NCBI GenBank assembly: GCA_023418535.1
Contig: JAEZZN010000021.1
Coordinates: forward strand, 1-10,299
DNA length: 10,299 nt
Reading direction: 5' to 3'
From: Bacillota bacterium
GTDB lineage: Bacteria > Bacillota_A > Clostridia > Tissierellales > Peptoniphilaceae
Position numbers and translations under genes: made by a program. A model generated the notes under the pieces. It saw nothing but the letters and a program-made list of their open reading frames with translations. It was not told the DNA's origin and did not search any database. Below are positions 1 to 6,815 of this stretch, one piece after another; positions within the stretch are counted from its first letter, which is position 1, and every line of letters starts with the position of its first letter.

Positions 1-191
1 TGCCTAAAAAAAGAGAAGCAGTATATAATCCAGAAGCTGATAAAAAATGGTATGATAAAAATAAAGAACATAAACAATACTTAAATTATAGAAGTACCTC
101 AAGAAGTTTTATAAGAAATAAAGCAACGGAAGAGGATTTATTGGAATTGGAAAATTTAATTAGTGAAAGAAGAAATAAATTATCAGAGTAG
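1..191 (+). CDS. Small conserved hypothetical protein, start cut by window edge
   Basis: The reading frame is open from the first bases to TAG at 189-191. The window begins with TG followed by CCT AAA AAA AGA, so the start is very probably an ATG whose A lies one base before the window, giving 63 residues (MPKKREAVYNPEAD...). The product is small, basic and charged: a Lys/Arg-rich N-terminus with a DKKWYDKN segment, a central RSTSRSFIRNKA segment, and an acidic, probably helical C-terminus (EEDLLELENLISERR). There is no signal peptide or membrane segment. From memory, similar small proteins with an RSxARSFIRNKAT core occur on plasmids, phages and integrative elements of Firmicutes; this was not searched, and the function is unknown. 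A good terminator overlaps the stop, so it is the last gene of its transcript. Confidence 0.72.
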   Translation, partial: PKKREAVYNPEADKKWYDKNKEHKQYLNYRSTSRSFIRNKATEEDLLELENLISERRNKLSE

Positions 192-212
192 GTTTTTGCA
201 CCTACTCTTTTT
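185..212 (+). terminator. Rho-independent terminator overlapping the stop of the small protein gene
   Basis: A perfect 9-bp stem AGAGTAGGT (185-193) / ACCTACTCT (200-208) with loop TTTTGC is followed by a T run (208-212). The stop codon TAG lies inside the left arm. Confidence 0.9.
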
Positions 213-455
213 ATTAAATATACAATATAAAATATTATAGATATACTCCGTTTTTGAATAATTATAAAGTCAGTAAATTTTCCTTTAAATCTAGGGCGTG
301 ACGATAGCGTGACGATATATTTTTATATTTTTGCACTTTTTGATAAAATTTAAATTGCTGAACATGTTGAAACAGCTATATTTAGTGATTTATTAAAGTG
401 GTTTTTAATAAATAAAATATTATGCTAGAGAAAATAAGATAGGAAAATAGTTAAG
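213..455. other. Gene-free AT-rich stretch
   Basis: No credible gene on either strand. A stop-free stretch of about 23 codons (354-425, reading IAEHVETAIFSDLLKW...) has no start or ribosome binding site and could be a gene remnant, since a terminator follows at 456. The only GC-richer part is the 11-bp tandem repeat at 296-317. Confidence 0.5.
296..317. repeat. 11-bp tandem repeat, GCGTGACGATA x 2
   Basis: Two exact, abutting copies (296-306 and 307-317) stand out from the surrounding AT-rich DNA by composition. Short repeats of this kind can be recombinase arm sites, plasmid iterons or protein-binding sites. With only two copies and no recombinase gene in view, none of these can be chosen. 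Confidence 0.7.
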
Positions 456-480
456 AAGGCTCCGTGGATACGGAGCTTTT
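456..480 (+). terminator. Rho-independent terminator without an intact upstream gene
   Basis: Stem GCTCCGT (459-465) / ACGGAGC (470-476) with loop GGAT, extended by AAG/TTT pairing including one G-U, then TTTT. The nearest upstream gene already ends at its own terminator at 185-212, so this one suggests a lost or unrecognised plus-strand transcript between 213 and 455. Confidence 0.75.
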
Positions 481-517
481 ATTGTTTCTTTTAAGAAACG
501 GAGATCCATCAAGAGTC

Positions 518-782
518 TTTTCTGAGAAATGGAAAATATATTACAAAAAACTGAATGAAAACGGCTATTTTTCTGAGAATTTAGAAATATTTTTCTTAAA
601 ACGGAAAAGTAGCACTTGAATATTAAATAAATGTAACGAAATCGCTAATTATTGTGAATATTTAGTAGTTTAAAAGCTTTTTTTCTGAGAAATGTAAAAT
701 AAAATCCTAAAAACCGAAAATCTGTTAATTTCCTTCTGAGAACTAAAAAACAAATTAAAAAAATCAGAAAGAGCATTTAAAT
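518..782. repeat. Degenerate tandem array of a ~51-bp unit (TTCTGAGAA ... CnGAA)
   Basis: Four exact copies of TTCTGAGAA start at 520, 571, 683 and 734 (steps 51, 112, 51). A second motif 31 bases into each unit keeps phase: CTGAAT at 551, CGGAAA at 602, CCGAAA at 714, CAGAAA at 765. The 112-bp gap holds a weaker unit without the TTCTGAG head: AAATG starts at 527, 629 and 690, so 629 is two periods after 527. About five units therefore exist, one with 10 extra bases. TTCTGAGAA is itself symmetric (TTC-TGA-GAA). In unit 1 and part of unit 2 one frame stays open (FSEKWKIYYKKLNENGY, then FSENLEIFF), but it has no start and is closed elsewhere. The role is unknown. Confidence 0.7.
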
Positions 783-822
783 AATACCCATTTCTACAAC
801 TCCATACAAGGATTCATCCAAT

Positions 823-853
823 AAAAATATCTGCTGGTCTCCCAACAGATATT
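823..853 (-). terminator. Rho-independent terminator of the acetyltransferase gene
   Basis: On the minus strand an 8-bp stem AATATCTG/CAGATATT (arms 846-853 and 826-833), extended inward by three more pairs after one mismatch, is followed by TTTTTAT. It lies 7 bases past the stop codon. Confidence 0.88.
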
Positions 854-860
854 ATAAATT

Positions 861-1436
861 TTAATTAAATTGTTTTGATAAAATGAATGAATCATCGATT
901 TTCTGTATTTTTGATAAACGATAAGATAACGAACCATAAGTAGCTTTAGTGATATTTATATATTCTTGATATTTGATTTTTCCATTGTAGGAAAGTATTG
1001 TAAAATCACAATCAAAGCAATTAACTCTAAGACCAGAATTACGGAATCCATTTTTGTTATAAAAATGAATTCTTTTAACTCTTTGATGATAATTATCTAC
1101 ATTATCCAAAGGAGTCTCAACTTCTAAGAAAATTCTGTTATTAGAATAATATTCTTTAAGAGTTTCAAGAGCTTCACTTCCTAAATTTTGTCCTCTATAC
1201 TCAGGGCTTATCGCTAAATAATCAACCCAAACAATATCTTTATCTTTAGCGGTAATTAATAAACCGACAAATTTTTTATCTTTTTCTAAAGCGAATGCAT
1301 CTATTTTGCCAAATTTGCTAGTTAACCAAAATAAGAACAGTGGTCTTCTTTCTTTTTTTGGAAACGCATTAAAATACAGCTCTTTAAATTGATTATAAGT
1401 ATATTTATCTTTTCTACTTAATTTCTTAAACTGCAT
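861..1436 (-). CDS. GNAT-family N-acetyltransferase
   Basis: 191 residues, a full-length single-domain GNAT enzyme predicted to transfer an acetyl group from acetyl-CoA to an unidentified amine. The acetyl-CoA-binding motif A is clear at residues 73-86 (YLAISPEYRGQNLG, matching R/Q-x-x-G-x-G/A), and IHFYNKNGF at 123-131 is the usual motif B segment. The N-terminal FPKKERRPLF is shared, as far as I recall, with a Firmicutes GNAT subgroup of unknown substrate. The roughly 50 residues after motif B are not recognised. It should be a soluble cytoplasmic protein. On the minus strand GAGG lies 4 bases before the ATG. The gene is a single unit, divergent from groESL and closed by its own terminator. 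Codon use (mostly AGA for Arg) matches the resident genes. Confidence 0.88.
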   Translation of the reverse strand: MQFKKLSRKDKYTYNQFKELYFNAFPKKERRPLFLFWLTSKFGKIDAFALEKDKKFVGLLITAKDKDIVWVDYLAISPEYRGQNLGSEALETLKEYYSNNRIFLEVETPLDNVDNYHQRVKRIHFYNKNGFRNSGLRVNCFDCDFTILSYNGKIKYQEYINITKATYGSLSYRLSKIQKIDDSFILSKQFN

Positions 1437-1467
1437 AAATCCTCGCTTTCATAAATCACTCTTCAAT

Positions 1468-1496
1468 ATGATATATTAGATTTAGAAATAAAGCAA
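1468..1496 (-). promoter_or_regulatory. Probable promoter of the acetyltransferase gene
   Basis: Reading the minus strand, TTGCTT (1496-1491), a 17-base spacer, then TATCAT (1473-1468). It sits about 30 bases upstream of the ATG and diverges from the groESL promoter. Confidence 0.6.
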
Positions 1497-1552
1497 GTTT
1501 ATGCGTAGTTTTAATGCAAAAATAGAAAAAAATAATGATATTTTAAATTTAA

Positions 1553-1581
1553 TGTTAGAATTAATAAATTTGTGGTATAAT
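1553..1581 (+). promoter_or_regulatory. groESL promoter with extended -10
   Basis: A perfect TATAAT at 1576-1581 is preceded by TGG, an extended -10 of the sigma-A type. The -35 is poor (TGTTAG at 1553-1558 with 17-base spacing, or TTAGAA at 1555-1560 with 15). Transcription should start near 1588, inside the CIRCE element. Confidence 0.8.
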
Positions 1582-1585
1582 ATTA

Positions 1586-1612
1586 TTAGCAATCAAAAGG
1601 GTTGAGTGATAA
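1586..1612. promoter_or_regulatory. CIRCE operator (HrcA repressor binding site)
   Basis: TTAGCAATC, nine bases, GAGTGATAA. The CIRCE consensus is TTAGCACTC-N9-GAGTGCTAA, so 16 of 18 arm positions match, with one C-to-A change in each arm. It begins 5 bases after the -10, where bound HrcA would block transcription. HrcA relieves repression after heat shock in other Firmicutes; hrcA itself is not in the window. Confidence 0.93.
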
Positions 1613-1624
1613 AAGGGTTAATAT

Positions 1625-1629
1625 GGAGG
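1625..1629 (+). promoter_or_regulatory. groES ribosome binding site that fixes the start
   Basis: GGAGG, 5 bases before ATG at 1635. This excludes the in-frame TTG at 1602, which lies inside CIRCE. Confidence 0.9.
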
Positions 1630-1634
1630 AAAAT

Positions 1635-1904
1635 ATGAAGATTAGACCTATAGGTAAAAGATTAGTTTTAAAAACAATTAAAAAAGAAGAAAAAACTTCC
1701 TCTGGTATTTTAATGCCAGATAGTGCGGTTGAAAAACCTGTATATGCCGAAGTTATAGCTGTTTCTAAAGAAATTGAAGATGAAAATATTAAAGTCGGTG
1801 ACAGAGTTATATACACAAAATACAAAGGAACAGAAATTAAAGACGGTGATGAAGAATATATATTAATCGATATTGAAGACGTGTTAGGAGTTGTTGAAGA
1901 ATAG
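1635..1904 (+). CDS. groES: Co-chaperonin GroES (Cpn10)
   Basis: 89 residues from ATG 1635, starting [13 protein letters not shown]. GroES forms the heptameric lid that closes the GroEL folding chamber in the cytoplasm. The mobile loop is visible ([21 protein letters not shown]) with the hydrophobic ILM tripeptide that docks onto Gro[18 protein letters not shown] and the C-terminal [15 protein letters not shown] are standard Cpn10 segments. At 89 residues it is slightly shorter than the usual 94-97; the shortfall seems to lie in the segment between AEVIAVSKE and KVGDRV, where the roof hairpin belongs. It is first gene of the operon, ten bases ahead of groEL, and is controlled by the extended -10 promoter and CIRCE. 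The longer in-frame TTG start at 1602 is rejected. Confidence 0.96.
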   Translation: MKIRPIGKRLVLKTIKKEEKTSSGILMPDSAVEKPVYAEVIAVSKEIEDENIKVGDRVIYTKYKGTEIKDGDEEYILIDIEDVLGVVEE

Positions 1905-3530
<1,626 letters not shown>

Positions 3531-3544
3531 AAAATAAAAGATAT

Positions 3545-3634
3545 AAAACAGATAATATATTTAAATTGAACCCCGAAATCTAGAATATAGATGGAGGGGT
3601 TCAGGTAATTTTAAATTATAGTTATCTGTTTTTT
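3545..3634 (+). terminator. Long three-tier hairpin ending the groESL transcript
   Basis: The base is a perfect 11-bp stem AAAACAGATAA (3545-3555) / TTATCTGTTTT (3622-3632), with the T run continuing to 3634. Nested inside are a perfect 8-bp stem TGAACCCC (3567-3574) / GGGGTTCA (3596-3603) and an apical ATCTA (3578-3582) / TAGAT (3588-3592) with loop GAATA. An ordinary terminator would need only one stem. The extra tiers could mean a stable 3' end, a small RNA, or a small inverted-repeat insertion inside a simple terminator. Confidence 0.8.
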
Positions 3635-3695
3635 GCTTATATTAACACATATTATAATAATAAAGGAAACTAATTTATTGTATTATAAATTGCCG
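3635..3695. other. AT-rich spacer
   Basis: Nothing recognisable between the groEL terminator and the promoter candidate of the next operon. Confidence 0.5.
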
Positions 3696-3725
3696 TTTAC
3701 AAATAAATTGATATCAATTTATAAA
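3696..3725 (+). promoter_or_regulatory. Distal promoter candidate of the regulator operon, palindrome in its spacer
   Basis: TTTACA (3696-3701), 18 bases, TATAAA (3720-3725), or TTATAA with 17 bases. A start near 3732 would leave a leader of about 110 bases before the TTG start codon. Such AT-rich DNA yields chance promoters, but the coincidence with the palindrome supports this one. Confidence 0.5.
3703..3722. promoter_or_regulatory. Perfect 20-bp palindrome, probable operator
   Basis: ATAAATTGAT followed directly by its exact reverse complement ATCAATTTAT. Symmetry stops on both sides. It fills the region between the -35 and -10 of the distal promoter candidate, a typical place for a dimeric repressor to block RNA polymerase. 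The cognate regulator is not identified. Confidence 0.6.
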
Positions 3726-3745
3726 ATTTATAAAAATAAATAAAA

Positions 3746-3760
3746 TGTTAATTTTTAACA
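3746..3760. repeat. Inverted repeat TGTTAA-TTT-TTAACA
   Basis: A perfect 6-bp inverted repeat around three bases lies between the two promoter candidates of the operon. It could be a second regulatory site. In such AT-rich DNA a chance origin is more likely than for the 20-bp palindrome. Confidence 0.4.
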
Positions 3761-3783
3761 AATGCAATCGTTATTCTTTTGAT

Positions 3784-3813
3784 TTGAAGAATTTATTACA
3801 TTTATGTTATAAT
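3784..3813 (+). promoter_or_regulatory. Proximal promoter of the regulator operon
   Basis: TTGAAG (3784-3789), 18 bases, TATAAT (3808-3813), with TGT directly before the -10 (extended -10). The expected start is near 3820, about 25 bases before the TTG start codon. Confidence 0.68.
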
Positions 3814-3831
3814 TCATATATACAAAAATAT

Positions 3832-3838
3832 GAAGGGG
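3832..3838 (+). promoter_or_regulatory. Ribosome binding site that fixes a TTG start
   Basis: GAAGGGG, 6 bases before TTG at 3845. The in-frame ATG at 3830 overlaps this site and would start almost at the 5' end of the proximal transcript without any ribosome binding site. Confidence 0.8.
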
Positions 3839-3844
3839 TTTGTT

Positions 3845-4570
3845 TTGAGAATTTTATTAGCAAATAGCGATCAAGACTTTATTGAGAATTTTAAATATAG
3901 TTTTAAATCTGAAGAATATCAAATTACATCAACTAATAATATTGCAGACACTATATACACTTTGAAAGAGAAAAATTTTGATTTAGCTATTATAGATATG
4001 AACTATAAAGATGGCACAGGATTAGATTTAAAAAGAAAAATGAATGAAATTGTAAATATTCCTACTATAGTAGTATCAGATAAACATGAACCTAATGAAG
4101 TTGTTCTTGCTTTGGAATATGGTTGTGATGACTATATCACTAGACCGTTTTATTTGTTAGAGCTAAAAGCGAGAATAAGATCAGTTTTAAGAAGATCATT
4201 ACCTAATCGACAAGAGCCTAAAAAACAAGAAAAAAATCAAAACTCTTTGGTTAAAGGTAGATTTGAATTTAATATGGTGGGAAGAAAGGTTCGAGTTGAT
4301 ACTATAGATATTGAATTAACTGGAAAAGAATTTGATCTTTTATATGTTTTAGTTACAAATAAGAAAACAATATTTTCTAGAAAAGATTTAGCTGAAAAAT
4401 TGTGGAATGGTCTTAATGATTCAAATATTAGAACCGTGGACGTGCATATAAGAAGATTAAGAGAAAAATTATCAAGGACAAACACTGATAAATATATCCA
4501 AACTAGTTGGGGTGAAGGATATTTCTTTGATGATGATCACTATAAAACAAGGATAGATTATGACAAATAA
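3845..4570 (+). CDS. OmpR/PhoB-type response regulator with degenerate phosphorylation site
   Basis: 241 residues from TTG 3845, a cytoplasmic DNA-binding transcription regulator. Residues 1-118 form a receiver domain and about 138-235 an OmpR-type winged helix (ELTGKEFDLLYVL at 157-169, TVDVHIRRLREKL at 197-209, then WGEGYFF). The aspartate that would accept phosphate is present (D51 in IIDMNYKDG), and S78 replaces the usual Thr/Ser switch residue acceptably. But the Mg2+-binding acidic pair is N7-S8 (ILLANSDQD instead of ILVVDDxxD), and the invariant lysine is R100 (YITRPF instead of YITKPF). Phosphotransfer is therefore doubtful, and regulation by other means, as in known atypical receivers, is plausible. 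No histidine kinase gene is adjacent. The last 11 bases overlap pepF, so the two are translated together. Targets are unknown; autoregulation is possible. Confidence 0.92.
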   Translation: MRILLANSDQDFIENFKYSFKSEEYQITSTNNIADTIYTLKEKNFDLAIIDMNYKDGTGLDLKRKMNEIVNIPTIVVSDKHEPNEVVLALEYGCDDYITRPFYLLELKARIRSVLRRSLPNRQEPKKQEKNQNSLVKGRFEFNMVGRKVRVDTIDIELTGKEFDLLYVLVTNKKTIFSRKDLAEKLWNGLNDSNIRTVDVHIRRLREKLSRTNTDKYIQTSWGEGYFFDDDHYKTRIDYDK

Positions 4571-6317
4571 AATAAAATGGGATTTAACTACAATTTATAA
4601 GTCTGATAAAGATTTAGATAATGACTTAGAAAAGATAGAAAATAATTTAGACAAGATAGAAAGTTTAAAAGAAAATATTGAAAAGAATATAACAGATATT
4701 TTGCTTTTAGATGCTGATACAAGTAGAGCTTTAGAAAAAGCATATGCCTATGCTCATATGAAAAAAGATGAAGATGCTAATGTAGCTAAATATCAAAAAA
4801 TAGATAAAAAAGTTATGAATTTATACAATAAATATATAACTAAAATGTCTTTTTTAGTACCATATTTACTTTCATTACCTGAGGAAAAAGCAAATGAAAT
4901 AAAATCAGATGAGAAACTTAAAGATTTTGATATTGCTTTAATGAAAGTTTTTAGAAAAAGAGAGCATACACTTTCTGACAAAGAAGAAAAAGTAATATCA
5001 ACATTGAGTGCATCAAAAGAAACAGCATCAAACATGTATTATTATTTAACAAATGTAGATATGAAATTCCCATATTTAGAAAAATGGGACAAACAAATTA
5101 CAAATGTTAATTTTACGAATATTCAAACTGATGAAGATAGAGAATTAAGAGAAGTTTCTTTTAAGGAATATTATAATGCTTATAATCAATTTGGAAATAC
5201 TATTGCGCAATCATACTATTCTCATGTTGATGCAGCTGTTAAAATGTCTCAAATAAGAAATTACGATAATGTAAGAAAAATGTTTCTATTTAATGATGAT
5301 GTTGATGAAAGAGTATATGACACTTTAATCGATTCAGTCCATGAATATTTACCAGCACTTCATAAATACTATGAAATCAAAAAAAGAGAATTAGGACTTG
5401 ATGAACAACATATGTATGATGTATATATGTCTATTTCTCCAGAGTTTGAAAAGAAATATACATGGGATGAAGCAAAAGATTTAGTTATTGAATCTGTTAA
5501 ACCTCTAGGTGAAGAATATGTTGAAATATACAAGAAAGCATTTGACGAAAAATGGATAGATGCTGAGATTAGAGAAGGTAAAAGAGGTGGAGCTTATTCA
5601 TCTGGTTCTTATGATACAAAACCTTTCATACTTATGAATTTTGATGGAACTCTAAACTCACTATTTACATTAGCTCATGAAATGGGACATTCACTTCATA
5701 GCTACTATGATAGAAATAATAATTCATATTTACACTCTGGATATACAATATTTGTAGCTGAAGTTGCATCTACATTCAATGAAGCCTTACTATTAAATCT
5801 TTTATTAGATAAAGCTGAAAATGATAAAGAAAAAATTTATCTAATAGATTTTTATATAAATAGTTATAAATCAACTGTATTTAGACAAACTATGTTTGCC
5901 GAATTTGAAAGAGATGTTCATCAGAAAATTGAATCTGGAGAAGTTTTAACAAAAGAAGATTTTTCAAAACTATATTTAGAATTAAATAAGAAATATTTTG
6001 GAAATGCAATGGTTTCAGATAAAGAAATAGCTTATGAATGGATGAGAATTCCACATTTCTATAGCAATTTCTATGTATATAAATATGCTACAGGATTTGC
6101 AGCCTCATCAATACTTGCAAAACGAATACTAGATGAAGAGGAAGGTTCAAGGGAAAAATATATTGAATTCTTAAAAGATGGAGCAAAACATTTCCCTATT
6201 GAACAATTAAAAATAGCAGGAGTAGATATGTCTAATCCTGAAACAGTAAATCAGTCACTAGAAATATTTAAAAATTTAGTTAAAACACTAGAAAATATGT
6301 TAAATAAAGGAGAATAA
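4560..6317 (+). CDS. pepF: Oligoendopeptidase F (M3 zinc metallopeptidase)
   Basis: 585 residues, close to the usual ~600 for PepF. These cytoplasmic zinc enzymes cut short oligopeptides internally, typically after uptake or during protein turnover. The zinc site is intact: HEMGH at 373-377 (H373, H377 ligands, E374 catalytic) with E401 in FVAEVASTFNEALL as third ligand, at normal spacing. MTNKIKWDLTTIY at the N-terminus is the typical PepF opening, followed by a largely helical N-terminal region. The C-terminal part contains PHFYSNFYVYKYATGFAAS, a conserved substrate-pocket region. There is no signal peptide. AAGGA lies 6 bases before the ATG, inside the upstream regulator gene, and the ogt gene starts one base after the stop. 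Codon use matches the resident genes. Confidence 0.96.
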   Translation: MTNKIKWDLTTIYKSDKDLDNDLEKIENNLDKIESLKENIEKNITDILLLDADTSRALEKAYAYAHMKKDEDANVAKYQKIDKKVMNLYNKYITKMSFLVPYLLSLPEEKANEIKSDEKLKDFDIALMKVFRKREHTLSDKEEKVISTLSASKETASNMYYYLTNVDMKFPYLEKWDKQITNVNFTNIQTDEDRELREVSFKEYYNAYNQFGNTIAQSYYSHVDAAVKMSQIRNYDNVRKMFLFNDDVDERVYDTLIDSVHEYLPALHKYYEIKKRELGLDEQHMYDVYMSISPEFEKKYTWDEAKDLVIESVKPLGEEYVEIYKKAFDEKWIDAEIREGKRGGAYSSGSYDTKPFILMNFDGTLNSLFTLAHEMGHSLHSYYDRNNNSYLHSGYTIFVAEVASTFNEALLLNLLLDKAENDKEKIYLIDFYINSYKSTVFRQTMFAEFERDVHQKIESGEVLTKEDFSKLYLELNKKYFGNAMVSDKEIAYEWMRIPHFYSNFYVYKYATGFAASSILAKRILDEEEGSREKYIEFLKDGAKHFPIEQLKIAGVDMSNPETVNQSLEIFKNLVKTLENMLNKGE

Positions 6318-6318
6318 T

Positions 6319-6801
6319 ATGGCGGTAAAAGTTATAAATAGATACAGATTTAATACAGGTTTAGTAGTACTTACATTTTATGCAAATGATGAAAAGTTAC
6401 TAGGTATTGAAGTAAATAATTCAAAACATTTTGACATTGAAGGTGTATTTTTAACAAAAAGTAATAAAATAATTGACGAAAGTATTAATCAAGTTAGAGA
6501 ATATATTTCTGGTGAAAGAAGAAGTTTCGATTTACCACTTGATAAACAAGGTAATGAATTTGAAAATAAAGTTTATGAAGAACTTAAGAAAGTTAAATTC
6601 GGAGAAACTATTACTTACAAAGAATTATCTTCTAGAGTAGGTAAAGAAGAAGGATCAAGAGCTGTAGGAAACGCTCTTGCTAAAAATAAATTCCCATTAA
6701 TTATTCCTTGCCACAGAGTTATAAAATCAGATGGTAGTTTAGGAAATTATATTGGAGGAGAAAAAGCTAAGAAAGCTTTATTAGACTTTGAACAACAATA
6801 A
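6319..6801 (+). CDS. ogt: O6-methylguanine-DNA methyltransferase
   Basis: 160 residues, the standard size of the Ogt/MGMT family. The protein removes O6-alkyl groups from guanine by irreversible transfer to its own cysteine. The active site is PCHRV at 130-134 with C131 as acceptor. The helix-turn-helix region FGETITYKELSSRVG (94-108), the RAVGNALAKN segment with the likely arginine finger R114, and the GNYIGGEKAKKALLDFE ending are all typical. Residues 1-75 are the weakly conserved N-terminal domain. AAAGGAG at 6306-6312, inside the end of pepF, serves this gene, which starts one base after the pepF stop. It shares the operon promoter. Nothing suggests an adaptive-response regulator fusion (no Ada domain). 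Confidence 0.95.
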   Translation: MAVKVINRYRFNTGLVVLTFYANDEKLLGIEVNNSKHFDIEGVFLTKSNKIIDESINQVREYISGERRSFDLPLDKQGNEFENKVYEELKKVKFGETITYKELSSRVGKEEGSRAVGNALAKNKFPLIIPCHRVIKSDGSLGNYIGGEKAKKALLDFEQQ

Positions 6802-6815
6802 TTAAAAGAGGTCTT

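Noticed and set aside
354..425. Short gene reading IAEHVETAIFSDLLKW
   Set aside because: No start codon or ribosome binding site, 23 codons, no recognisable family; at most a remnant.
518..782. CRISPR array
   Set aside because: The conserved core is only 9-12 bases, units are degenerate, one spacing differs by 10 bases and no cas gene is nearby.
1602..1634. Longer groES starting at TTG 1602
   Set aside because: The TTG lies inside CIRCE, has no ribosome binding site, and the extra 11 residues are foreign to the family; GGAGG precedes ATG 1635.
3830..3844. ATG 3830 as start of the response regulator
   Set aside because: It overlaps the Shine-Dalgarno GAAGGGG and adds residues before the normal receiver start RILLAN; TTG 3845 has correct spacing.
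4237..5035. Minus-strand frames opposite the regulator and pepF
   Set aside because: They are shadows of real coding sequence without motifs or ribosome binding sites. The frame opposite the nucleotidase at 7217-7408 is rejected for the same reason.
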